Assembly (NCBI GenBank): GCA_942486035.1
Contig: CALNXK010000354.1
Coordinates: 107,501 to 171,500, forward strand
Source of the DNA: Porites lobata
Lineage: Eukaryota; Cnidaria; Anthozoa; Scleractinia; Poritidae
Length of the DNA stretch: 64,000 nucleotides
Direction of reading: 5' to 3'
Positions 47,776 through 60,700 of the stretch are shown here, in pieces. The notes under the pieces are model-generated. The model had not been told where the DNA came from and ran no database searches. It saw nothing but the letters and a program-made list of their open reading frames with translations. Position 1 is the stretch's first letter; the number at the start of each line of letters is the position of its first letter. A program made the translations under genes and the position numbers.

Positions 47776-47984
47776 GGAAAAGCAGCCTGGAACCTGGCTC
47801 CGCACGGGGGGAAAAAGGAAAAGAAACGGGGTGAAATAGGAAAAATATCGGTGAGGGAAGCGAACCGAGCGCGGTGCTCTGGGGAGGGGGAAAGGGAACG
47901 TGGCTTCCTCGTTCCCAAACCTCGTTCCGTATCCCAAGTTCTGTGTCACGTTCCGGCGCTCTAGTGAAGAGGTGGTTACCAAGC

Positions 47985-48206
47985 TCAAAGATGGCGGGTA
48001 GTTCTACGATCTTTCCTTTCGTAGCGGCGCATGATGCCTGGCATCTGATTTAAAATGGAGGATCATAGCAAACGATATCTTTCTCTGTGGATCAGTTTGA
48101 TGAAATTGGTGGCAGTTTTTGGATTGCTTGGAATGGTTGCTGTCCATGTACCGGGGAAAGAACTATGCTAAAACCCTGTAAGCTGAAACTTTTTAACTGC
48201 TGAAGG
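47985..48206 (+). promoter_or_regulatory. Likely 5'UTR exon and start region of the convertase gene
   Basis: A YY1-like CAAAGATGGCGGG at 47986-47998 often marks transcription starts. The stretch ends at a strong donor 'ctgaag|gtgagt' (48206/48207). The first coding exon begins with an acceptor directly abutting the ATG at 48757, so an upstream non-coding exon is needed. The 5' boundary is a guess. Confidence 0.5.
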
Positions 48207-48756
48207 TGAGTAAAAGAGCAATATGTAACCTTATCGCTAATCCAACCCTCATGATATAAACGAATGGTTTATAAGTTGCATCGTTGGTAAGAATTTTGCT
48301 TGTTGGCGTCAATGCTTAGGCGGAAATCCAACGAACGTTAACAGCTGTACATGAAACTGCCTGTTGTTTCAGCCACGTATTGTTTAATCAGTTGTTGTCA
48401 CAATCAATTGTGTTCCTGTTGTAAAAAGACATTTCATTCTTACGCAAGCTCAGCCATTTGGTTGGCTGCACACAGTGTTTCTCTATTATCAGTGAAAATT
48501 CTTTAGTTAGAGGAAAGGTAGTGAAATGCTGAGGAGCAAAAAACTATAAAGGTTTGAGGTACTGAAAAAATTGGGTAACCACCAATTGACAGTTCTCTCG
48601 AGATTCGAGATAAAAATGAAAGCCTTTGCAGTATCCCTAAATAATCGTGTGACTGTTGATTGAAGAAGATTTTATCATGGAACCTCACAAGAAAAAAAGC
48701 GCATGATTACAGTCTGTTTTCTTTGTGTCTCAGTCTATGATATTTTCTTATTACAG

Positions 48757-51700
48757 ATGCGGCTGTTTATTCTTTTGGCTGTTTTGTCTTTCTTTGATGA
48801 ACATGGGGTTGCAGAAGGTCTCAAGTATACTAACACGTGGGCTATGCAGATAGATGCTAATGTCACAGAGGCATTAAAAATTGCTGGAAAGTATGGATTC
48901 ACGTTTAAAATGGAGGTATAATATAGTATAATATATATGAGACATTGATATGTTGTAGTTCAATTTTATCCTTGGTTTGAATTTTTTTATCTTTGTTGTT
49001 TTGGGGTATGGTAATGTATGATAATGACCTTGAAACAAAGGAGAATAAAATTTAAAACAAGGATAAAATTAAAAACCACATAATACTTGTACAGACTGAA
49101 TTCAAGACAGAAAGACGGAAATTCAAGACAGAAAGACCAGAACTGTTTGAATTTTAAGACAAATGCAGCCTATAACACAGGAAAAATTTCAGAATCCCCA
49201 TTTTGGGTTTAAAAAGGGAAATAATTGGGATTTCAAAGGGATTTCTTTGGGAAAACCCAAAATTGGGAAAGTGCTACCAAAACCAAGCATGGGTTTTTAA
49301 AATCCCATTTTATTCCCAATAATGGGATTTTTCAGTCCCAAGTTTTACCCAAGAATGGGTTATTTTTGGGCCAGTTTTTTCCCAGTATTGGGATTAAAAC
49401 TTCCCATTCTATTCCCAAAAATGGGATTTCTAGGTCCCAAGTTTTACCCAACAGTGGGTTATTTTTGTGCCAGTTTTTTCCCAGTATTGGGATTAAAACG
49501 TCCCATTTTATCCCCAATAATGGGATTTCTAGGTCCCAAGTTTTACCCAATAATGGGTTTTTTTTGAACCTGGTTTTTCCCAATATTGGGATTGAAATTT
49601 CCAATCCAAATCCCAACAAGTCTAGAATAGACAAACAGCTTTTGTCCAAATCAACTAAGATAATGCATTATATTTTTCTTTTCAAACAGTTTTAATACAC
49701 TTAACTATATTTTTGGTTTAAATAAAAACATAGTGCATATTTTGTACAAATAAACTATTTGAATTTATTTATATAAGTAAGTATACATGTCTTAGAATTT
49801 CAAAATGTCTCATTTGAATGTGTCCATCAATGTCTCAAGTGCATTTAGACTGACTGGTTGTTCAATTTACAGTATAATATGGAAAACATCAATACTTCTT
49901 GCTATAATAAATAATATAAAACATTAATGAATCCCAACACAACCTTTTTCAAATGTAAGGTGTTTCCATCGTTAAAACTGTCAGTACCCTTGAGGAAAGG
50001 TTATAACAATAAACTCTTTCAAAGTTTTCAGAAAAAAACACAGTCCTTTTAGGCATTAATTGTCATAAAATCAACATCATCACATCACTATTAAAGTGAT
50101 GAAAGGTAACTTGTTTCAGTCTCCTTGTTCACTTTTATCATAGCCATCTTCAGCTGCGTAGGATCAACAGGTTCATCAGCGATTTCCACATACTTGTGCC
50201 TTGCTGGCTTCTTGGACACCACTTCCAACAGTTGAGATAGTGAGGGGCGTGAGATTTCTAGGTGTGACAGAGAATCTCTTCTTCAGCAGCTTTGAGATCT
50301 CCTCTCCACCCAAAACACTTCCACATATAAATCTCACAATCATGTTGCAAAGTTTTGGTGACAACTGAATACCGCTAATCCCCTCTGCAGTACTAGCCTG
50401 GGAAGGTGGTGGGTCTCCTTTTTCGTTTTCAGAGTTATCTGGTGAAAGTGTTGATCCAAAGCTACCAATATCGCCACTGTCCTGCAATTTTAAAATCAGT
50501 AATGCAAATCAAAAACCTTTAACCTTCAATGTTAAAAAATAATAATAATCCAAAGGGAAGAAAACAGGGCTTTGACCAGTTTAGGATGTTATGTACCAGT
50601 AACATACACACATATTTTTAGTGTATTATAAATCATAAGCTTATATATTAGCTGAGATGAAAACCTAGAAAGCTATGACCTGCACTTCTGCCAGTTTTAC
50701 ATATTCAAAACATGTATCGTGCGAGACAGTTTTTTTATTCTCAATCAAGTCAGTGCTTGGAACGGGTATATAAAATAAAAGAGATTTTACATTTAATTCA
50801 AAGAAAAAGAGAAGTAAGCTTTAAACCTCAACCTCTCGACTTCATGAAACTTTTTTTCTAGCAAAAGTTCAGTATGTAGGCAAAATGGACGGCCATGGAA
50901 TAAACAAGTAAACTTTACATTTGCTAGGAAATATTGATTTAATATTGTTCAAGTCTTCGCCAATGCAAAGTACCACAGATTGTTGTTGTTCAATAAAAGC
51001 ACGCCAAAAAGTAAAAGAAAACTAAAAAAGAGAGAAACGTGGAAGGTTTGTAGCATTCTGGGCCGTTTCCCGCCGAAAATATAAAAGCAACGTTCGTACC
51101 TTCAAACGCTTTCCCCACTGCTTCTCCACAACATTCTTTGATTCGTTTTAAGATTTCCTCTGCACTTGGATTCTCTATATCCTCAAATTGTTCTTTTCTT
51201 TCATCTTTATCCGTTTTCTTTGGCTCTAAGTCTGAATTTTGTGAGGACGAAGCAAGAAACAAAGCCATCTTCTGAACGGGAGTTTGAATCGAGCGAGCCG
51301 TTCTTGTGCGCATGCGGGAAAAGAGAACTGGGGCAAGCATTCTCGTCCCCAAGGCCACTCGGCTTTCTTTCTTTCTTAAAGACACGCGGCGATGGCGACT
51401 GGAATAGAAAACTTAACTCTACAGTAACTTTTACCTGATCCAATTTTTCACCCAAACTTTTCCCACCGTAGGAAAACTATGTCCCATTCCTTCCTAGAAT
51501 TGGGAAAATCCAAAAACATTTAACAACTCTGTTCCCAATGTTTTCCCATTTTTGGAAAAATATTTCCCAAATCCCAAAAAAATTGGGACGAGTGGAATGA
51601 ACTCTTAAGATTTCCCAATATTTTCCCAAAATAGTACTTTCTATTTTCTCCAAGACAAAATTTTCCCAATTTTTTTGTCCAATATTTTCCCAAAGAAGGA

Positions 51701-54700
51701 AGTTCATGTCCCAATTTTTCCCCAGAATTGGGTAAATTCCCATAATATTCCCAAAATGGAGTTTTGAAAATATAATTATTATATTGTCCCAAAAAAATCC
51801 CTTTTTTGTGATCTTAAAAGTGGTTCAACTTCCCAAAATTTTCCCAATTTTGGTAATTTCGTTCCCAATTTTTCCCCAATATTATCCCTAAATTGGGAAA
51901 ATTTACAGGAATTTCCCAATTTGGGAATCTGAAATTTTTCCTGTGTAATGTGTAGATATTGTTGTAGACTAGTTTAGTATTACTTTATAGGTTCAGGTTT
52001 ATCTTTAGTTTGTTGTTTGTTTTGAGTATGTTATAATTTGCGAGTTGTTGCAGGAGTTAAGCTTTGAGCCAAGGGAGTATTTATTAAACTACAACCCGAT
52101 ATGAACATCCTAACTTTTTTAATTATCTACTAGATATCTGCCAACTACTATCTTTTCGAACACAAGAACCTCCCTAGGATTTCATCAAAACCAAGCAGCA
52201 TTCCCAAAGACTTGTTGAAAGATCCATTGGTAAGTTTTGCCAGTTTTTAACAGGTCTGTCATGAAGGGCTGTAACTTGTAACATGTGTTGTAGCTGAGCA
52301 CACTTGATGCTACTGGCGATCAAAGTGGAAACCTAAAGGTCACACTATAAATTTTTGTGACATGTACTCTTCATTCTTTTCTTCCAGGCCATCGACTGCG
52401 ATTTCTTGGTCACTTGAGTACCTATCACTTTCCTTTTGTTCTGTTTCACTCAAAGAGTCTTTATTTTTCCTTTTCTTGCACGTATTCACTCCCTCTTCAT
52501 TGCATGTATGATTCTCTGAATTTTCTGGGAATTGAGGGTAGTCGTCATTTTTTTCTTTCATGCGACTGTCTGCAATTTTTACGTCAATTGAGTCCTTAAC
52601 ACTTTCCTTTCGCTTTACATGTATAAAATCATCAGCTGTTACTGTCAAAACTTAATGAACATAAAACATTATTTGCTCTTGGAGTAACTGACTAAATAGC
52701 ATAAATTTAAAGTGCATAAGTTTAAAGTGCTTACACTATTGTATTAGTTATGAGACTGATGTCCCACAGGAAAAAATAACATAATCCCATTTTTGGATAT
52801 TTTTGGGTATGTAAAGAATATCCATAAAAATCCCAAATTTGGCAAAGTGAGACAAGTCCCAACCAGGGAATTCCCAACCAAGTTCCCTAGTTGGGACTTG
52901 TCTCACTCTTCCAAATTTGGGATTTTTGTGGGTATTCTTTAAATACCCTAAAATATCCCAAAATGGGAATCTGTTATTTTTTCCTGTGATCCACTATCAT
53001 TATAAACAATATTATTACCAACAATTAATAGGCTAGGATTTCGCTTGTTTTGCACATAATTCTTATAATGTAACTTGAAGTTTTTACCCAATAGCACACA
53101 CTAATTACTTTGAGGTCACATGACATAACAATGAAACATTGCAAAATCAACATTTATGATGTCAGAGTGCAATAGTGTATTGTTGCCATGAATACGATGA
53201 CCGAAGACTACTGTTACAGCGAGGTTTAATGAATTTTCAGCTTCAAAATTTCCAGCTATATAACAAATCACTTAAAAACTGGTTCCTTGGGAAAAAGTTA
53301 ATTTTGTTTGCCTTGAATGTCAATTACAAAATTAACTGTTTCCCTCTGGACCAGTCACTAGTGTTAATATTACAGTGTAATGAGTAAGGTTTGCATATGA
53401 GAATAAACTTGTTGAAGGCCACATCCTGACTGGTTGTTATGCTTCCCGACTAGCTCGCTTGTAGGTAGTGTTTCTCAGGTGGCCACGATACTAGGTAGTA
53501 TAGCACATTGCATTATCAAGTGGCAGATTTTAGACCAAACTAATGCCCAAAGGGCTCGAAAAAAATTTTTGGGGACCACCCCCATCCCTTATCTCAGGGG
53601 TCTGGATGACCGGGACCCCCCTCATCTGCAGGTCTGGATCTGCCACTGTTATCACGCTGCCATTTAAATTAATATTTTTTCTACTTTCATCACTTTATCA
53701 CTTGTTAGTAATATTTGACATCTGGTGGTACCACTGCATGATTATTTTGTTTAACCATATTATTGATCACAGGTGAAATGGTTTGCCCAACAAGTTAGAC
53801 AGAATAATGATCTCTATGATAAGCACTTCACTGCTGTGTCCTTTAATGACCCCAGGTGGAATGACCAGGAGTGGTATTTGGTAAGTAAAAAACTAAATTC
53901 TAGGCCTTTTAAGATACTCTTAAGAATTACTTTACCAAAAATAGGAGTCAGCTTTCTTTCAAGCTATATTTAGTGATTTGAATTCCTATAGATGTCTGAT
54001 CTGGGTTAGCTACGTGTAGCAATGCAACTATTTTTAAGGGACGGCCAGATGCCTTTTGTAAAACCTCTGGGTGTCCATCTTAAAGCGGCGTCTGCCTTAT
54101 GATGAGTAAAAGAGAAATGGCTGAAGAATGGTAGAGGCCAGCTCTAGATGTCTGTTTTAGAGAGGTGTCCATCTTATAGTAAGGCAGGGACCATCTAAAG
54201 ATGACCTTATGAGGTGTCTGTCATTTAGAGAAATGTGACTGTAACACGTCAACTAGGTTAAAGGAGGCTGATCAAGTGCTAATTTCAGGGGGCAAACTTC
54301 AGTACTTCTCTTTTGTCTGTCAGTGATATTGTTGTTGGTGTAAATTTACAGGGCCTTCCTGATAAAGGAATGAATATTTACCAAGTGTGGCAGCAAGGCA
54401 TCACAGGCAAAGGAGTTGTGGTGGCAGTTGTTGATGAGGGGCTCCAACAGTCGCATCCTGAGCTCGCTGATAATTATGTAGGTATAGTTAATCGGCCCAG
54501 AAATGATGTTGTTTGTGTAAAGCTTAAAGTACAATGGAAACTGGTAAAATCAGTAGAATTGGCATTAGTTATACCTGCAACACAGCTGTCAGTTTAGGTT
54601 ATGTTCACACGATACCGAATAGGTCTTGTGCCGGCCCCAGGGGGGGGTACTCGGGATTTCAAGTGACGGGGATGATCAAAGGATTTATTTTGGGTTTGAA

Positions 54701-57700
54701 ATTTTCGATTCCGAAATTTTTTTGGGTACGAACATTTGGCAAGTATTTTTTTGGGTAGCTTGATTTGAGTAGGGATTTTTTGGGGGATTAAAAAGAATCG
54801 GTAGTGCCCTGGCTGCGTAGTTCTGCGAATAAAGTACAAACAAACGTGTTTTGCTGTTGTTTAATAGTTAACTATGCAGGGCTTCTGATATTTCGCGGAA
54901 AAAAAAGCAAAATTTCGCGGGATTTTCAGGGGCAAATTCGCGGAAAAATCGGCCGATTTCGCGGGATTTTCGCGGGAAAAAAAATCAAAATTCGCGGAAC
55001 AATCGGCCGATTTCAGGCGATTTTCGCGGGAGAAAAGTCAAAATTCGCAGGAAAATCGGCCCATTTCGAGGGATTTTAGCGGAAAAGAGTCAATTTTCGA
55101 AGGATTTTCAGGGGCAAATAATTTCCTAAGAATTTCTTAGGAAAATCGGCCGATTTCACGAGAAATTTCGGGGAAACTTCGCCAAGAAACAATCAGTAAA
55201 AAATCGCCGATTTCGCGGGTTTTTTTTTGGCAAATTTTGCTAAAATCGATCAATTTTGCGTCGATATGACCAGCGTTGGTGAACATTTTTTTTAACACGG
55301 ATAATCATTTACTCTTTCAACAACAGTTCGCTCGAGGAATAAGCGCATGTTAAAGCCATCAACATTATGGTTAGTGCCCAGTTTTTCGCAACGTTCATCT
55401 AAAAACGCCTGGTAGTTTTGGGACGTTGTTTACTCGTTGCAGTGATGAAGTTTCAAGCTAAATTTGGACGTTTGGGGTGAATAAAACCGGTCTAATAGCC
55501 AAGATAAGTATTAAATATGTTTTGCCGACATGTATTTGGAAATATTTCTGGCGGATTTCGCGGTATTTCGCGTTTTTTGGGGAATTTCGCGGGATTTCGC
55601 GGGTCCGCGACCGCGCGAAATATCAGAAGCCCTGACTATGGTGTCGCTTTACATGTGGAACTTTTAAGGGCCGCAAAATCGGCATGGGATTTTTTGGGGG
55701 TTAATTTTTGGTACAGGGATTTTGTTGGGTTTTGCTGGAAGCCCTAGGGATTTTTTTGGGTCTTGACTTTTGGCTCCATTCGATCATCCCCGTCACTTGA
55801 AATCCCGAGTACCCCCTCTGGGGTGCCGGCACGGAAAGCATATTGGATCGGGCTTCTCTTCACCTATAAGAACAGTGATTTCAACACGATTTCTGGCTGC
55901 CTCACGCCAATCTCGTAAGTGGAGAGTCACATATCAGATAGGTTCTATTCCACACTTCGGTGCAGTGTAAACAGGTATTTAGACTGTAGTGGAAGTAAAT
56001 ATATTGAGTCCGGTGAGGACTGGGATTTAGTGCACCAAACTCTCCCTGCCAACTACCCCGGCACAATGATTGATGTCTATGAACAACTTACAACAACAAC
56101 GACAGCAAAAGTAAGAACAACATCTTTGTTCACACTATTTAGGCATCAAACACAGAAAGAGTGAAGGTGTAGAAAAGTTTAAACAGTATATAGAACAATT
56201 ATTTGAAGGAAGATCACCGCAGTTATTATACACAACTAATATGCAGTTGCGAAAAGAAAGCATGAAAAAAAATTCAGGCGTGTATGGGATTCCAACCCTT
56301 GACCTCTACGATACCGGTGCAGCGCTCTACCAATTAAGTTAAAAGGCCAACTGGGAGCAGGTAGTTGAATTGGTTCGTTATAAACCCGTGAAAGGATGAT
56401 GATGAAATTATGAATATATGAAAATCATATATGTGAACTGCAGAGTGAAGAATTATTTGAAGGAAGATCATCACAGTTATATACACAACTTAATTATGAC
56501 TATGAAATTATGAATATACCAATTAAGCAAACAAGCTAACTGCGAGCAGGTCGTTGAATTCAGGAGTTCGAGTCCAATACACGCCTGAATTTTTTTTTCA
56601 TGCTTCCTTTTCGCAACTGCATAAGTTGCGTATATAACTGCGATGATCTTCCTTTGAACAAATAATTCTTCACTCCGCAGATTACATATAGGATTTTCAT
56701 ATATTCATAATTTCAGCATAGAACAAATTAAACATAGTTTATTTAACTGTTTAGTTAGGTGAAATAAACAAGTGTGGTACAGCTTAAGTAGCAGGGCTTT
56801 TAATTTGGCTACTGCTTTGTCAAAGTTAACAAAAATTAACCCTTCGATCTTCCTGGATAAGTCTAGATCGAAGGGCCTCTGCTCGCAGGGTAGAAAAAAT
56901 CAAACAGTTACACTGAATTAACTGATCATGCATCTCTTCGATATCTCATTGGTATATTATTTAATAAATAGCAAAACAATAAGAATAGATTTGAAGATCT
57001 GATGCAGTACGCAAAAATTAAGTTAATGTTATTGACCCCTATCCCTCCCCCAACTATTATCATACAAGAGTATAACATTGGTTTCATTTTTATTTATAAT
57101 CAGGATCCTTTAGCAAGTTTGGATTTGATTGATTTTGATGCCACACCCAATCCAGTGGGAAACAATTCAGGGTAAGAACTGGAACTATGACAAGTAAAAG
57201 GTTTGTCATATTTGTTTCACAAAAATAACTTGCGATATAAGAATTAAGATAAGAAAGGAGAAGCCCAATGGAAGTGCAAAAGTACAATTCATCAGACAAT
57301 AAGTTAAGTTCACACCTTTGTCACCCATAACCAGCTGTTGACTGGGTACCTTTGATGGTCAACTTGTACAGAAGGAAGTGATTTTCCAAACCACAATGAT
57401 TTGTTCAAACAGGCCAGAGATACACCCAAAAATTGCGTAACGTATTGGTGGGAAAAAGAATAGTAATAGTAATAACTTTAGTCTCAATTTTCTAGCTTCG
57501 CACATTGTGCTGAAACTAATCGGGGAGACATTAAAAGTGTTTGAAAATAATACACCACTGTTCATCTGTACTTTCTTTAAAGAAAAATGAGGAGAAGAAG
57601 TGAAACATAAGGAAGGAAAAGAAAGTAAAATACTCAGAGTTACAAAGCTGCAAATTCACACCAGCGGCCCGTTTTTCATTAGTTCCGGTAACTTTTCGGG

Positions 57701-60700
57701 GCCGATATTAAAATAGTCAATCTAAAGAATAAAAGCGCAGTTCGTAGTTCCAAAACAGTCAATATGTTTTGTCAACTGGTATTTTAATCAAATTGTCTGC
57801 AAAACAACTGCAAATTAGTTCGCCGGGGTCTAATTAGCAGGAAGTTGGGGAAACAGGTTCTAGGATCGAAATGAAACCAGTGCTGATCTTGTTTTCCTTT
57901 TTCTAAGCATGATTTCATTCATCAGCAAAATCAAACTTTATGTGTGAAAAAACTGCTTTGGGAAACTCCTATACAGTACATTATGACAGTGAGAATTGTG
58001 AAAATTTTCATTGCATTTAATAGCCTGAGTTTCGGCTTTCTTCTCGAGTTGCACACTCCCAGGAGAGATTGTGCTACCCAAGAGGCAGCTGAAATTCCGG
58101 CTACTCATTAAACCCAATTCATCTCTCAATACATACCAACCAGAGAGTTAAGTACTCAAAATGGCCGCCCAAATTCACTTGTTTGTACGATTACCAATAA
58201 CGTGTTATACCAATTTTTCTACTACAGGCATGGTAACCGATGTGGTGGAATCATCGCTGCCGCTGCTAATAACAGTAAATGTGGCGTCGGAGTCGCCTTT
58301 AATGCAAAACTTGGAGGTAACTTATAGACCCATCGAATTAAAGACCTTATGGGTTTTCTCTAGTAATAAGGGTGAACGTTACGTACTTAGCAAGCCGAAA
58401 CTTCAACATCTCCCTACTGCATCCTTGTGCGACGCAGGCAATCCCCTGGCCACTGAAACCTTTTAGAGTTGTTCACATTTTCCAGTTTACTTAACGTTTT
58501 ACGCGGGAGGTAAACAAGCAATGGCGAAATTTTCTTTCTCTTTCTGAACACGGTTATGGTTCTTAGGAATTCAAATCCAGGAGAGTTCGTCTACATTTGA
58601 CAAAATAAATAAGTTTGAATAATCGCGATGAAGCTTGAAAAAAACGTACATTCACTTTTAAAGCGTCTCCGTCGCCGTTCTCGTATCTGAAGGTCCTTAA
58701 TAGACGATTAAATACCTAGTCTACCTGTGGGACTTACACGGCACAAAAAATACCTGCGTCTCGTTTAACAATACTGTATTCACAGGGAAAACAGTTTGCA
58801 CCTTCAAATGCAATCTTCAATCTGTTCTAGCATCCCATTCTCTGCTGTGATTTTAATCATGGTGTTTTATTAGCATGGAAAAGTGGTAATTTTGTCGACT
58901 CTTCAAATGGTCTTAAATTCCGCACCCTGACCCAGTAACAACCACTATTGTTTAATTCCCATCTCCTCGGGCTTATCAATAAGGCTTCGTTCACAAGGTA
59001 CCGGTCAAATTTTCGACCGGTTGAAAATTCGTGTGTTTAGGTGTTCCGTTCACATAGAACCAGCTTTAGACGCCTAGCCGTTCAAAGTTCCGTGTGAACA
59101 GAGGGAAAATATTGAACGATCCCGTGTAAACAATGTGTCCGGTGAAATTTTTCGACTGGACAACTGTCAATTTGACTAAGAATAAACGACTGTTTAACTG
59201 TGACAGTAGACAGATCGAAACGCACCAATGACATTACGAGTCTTCATAGCCAATAACATCACGGCTTAACTGACAGACGACCAATAACATCGCGACTTAA
59301 TTGACCAATCAGATCAATAACTGGAGTTTAATAGCATCAACTGACGGGATCCAACTCACTTTGACTCTGAAGATGACTACTTCACAGGTTGTCGAGACGT
59401 CAGTTACAGTCAACAACAACAGTCCTATTCAGGACTACGTTCACCCGGACGATCATACTCAACCTACCTATCAAAATTTTCAGCTGGTCGAAAATTTGTC
59501 TGGTGCCATGTGAACGTAACCTGGGCCAAGTGCCGCGGGGTTTGTCCGAACGGCATTTTTATGTCGTTATTTAATCGAAACATTTAGCAAAGCCCGGTTA
59601 CTTGCTTTTAGGTATTCGTTTATTTGAAGATGAAGACTTCGATCCCACAGATGCGATGGTGGCGTTAGCCCTACAACACAACCGACAGCATATCGATATC
59701 TATTCATGTAGCTGGGGACCTGAAGACACTGGCTGGTCTATGGAGGGACCAGAAAAACTCACTAGGGATCAGCTAGAGGAGGGTACAAAAATAGTAAGTC
59801 TATCACGTAAGGCTAACATCACACGCAAGGGATCATTTTATGGAGCTTAATGGTCGACATAACCTATTGCTTAGTACTTTTTCTACTACATTTTTGTTGG
59901 AATATCTTCTACAAAGGCGCGACCATTATGTTGTCTAGCAATAAATAAAAATGTAGGTGCGTATTGCGTCTCGGTTGGTCCAAAAATATGTCCGCAATGC
60001 AGAGTGCGAATAGCAGCTGAATCTCCATATAAACGACCCGGAAAGCTACTCATGGACAACTTGTCTCTTTAAAAATGCTTTGGCAAATTACCTTGAAGTA
60101 CCAGAGTGGACAATCCTTAGCTTTTAATTATGTTTTCTTTTGCTTCTTTTCCCCCTTTTTTATCATACAGGAGTGAACAGGCTATCGCATAACCCCTCAC
60201 CTTCCTTTTGCCCGTGAAAGGGTATCACTCGATTTTGTCCTGATCGACCGGAAATCACGGTAGCTTTTGCTACATGCACTCTTTCGAGTGCCTATTTTTC
60301 TCAACTTGCTGAAGAGTTGAGAAAAGAGTTGTTGAAGAGTTTTAGTAGTGTCTTTTTTCTTTTAGTTTTGTGCAACCATTTTGCTGTATTTCTCTTTACA
60401 GGGGCGACAGGGCAAAGGCTCCATCTTTGTATTTGCAGCAGGAAATGGTGGAAGAGCCTACGATAATTGCGCGTACAATGGTTATGTTAACAGCATCTTT
60501 ACAATTGCGATTTCTGGAGTCAACAGAAATGGGAGTATTCCAGGATATGCTGAGAGATGTTCAGCGATTATGGCTTCAACTTACAGCCAAGATGATCTAA
60601 AACAAAAACAGAACATTGTAGGTTATTTCCTATGGTGATTTGCTAGGACACAAAAGGTTGTAGACCCACCCTGTCCTTTGCTTTCTTTTCATTGTTGCAA

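Larger units (their letters stand above)
49176..51945. mobile_element. 2.77-kb element with CACAGGAAAAA termini and internal coding region
   Basis: Inverted ends start CACAGGAAAAATTTCAGA on both sides, flanked by TAA (49173-49175 and 51946-51948). Both sub-terminal regions (about 49200-49620 and 51470-51930) are crowded with TTGGGA/TCCCAA words; at the left these form a 99-bp tandem repeat (starts at 49321, 49420, 49519). The middle holds a minus-strand coding region (see 50110-51268). It fills intron 2 of the convertase gene. The superfamily is not assigned. Confidence 0.75.
54600..55973. mobile_element. Outer element of a three-level transposon nest
   Basis: Left end 'atgttcacacgataccgaat' and the complement of the right end ('acttcggtgcagtgtaaaca') form a weak TIR. 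It is interrupted by the 54636-55822 element. The interior right of the insertion ('ttggatcgggcttctcttca') is typical of short repeat elements. It lies in the convertase intron after the exon with the catalytic Asp. Confidence 0.5.

Noticed and set aside
47566..47964. ORFs of 132, 107 and 76 codons overlapping on both strands
   Set aside because: GC-rich inverted repeat and promoter sequence; no domain, and frames overlap antisense.
49225..49695. Long ORFs with 33-residue repeats on both strands
   Set aside because: They result from a 99-bp tandem repeat with self-complementary TTGGGA words; open frames on both strands have no independent support.
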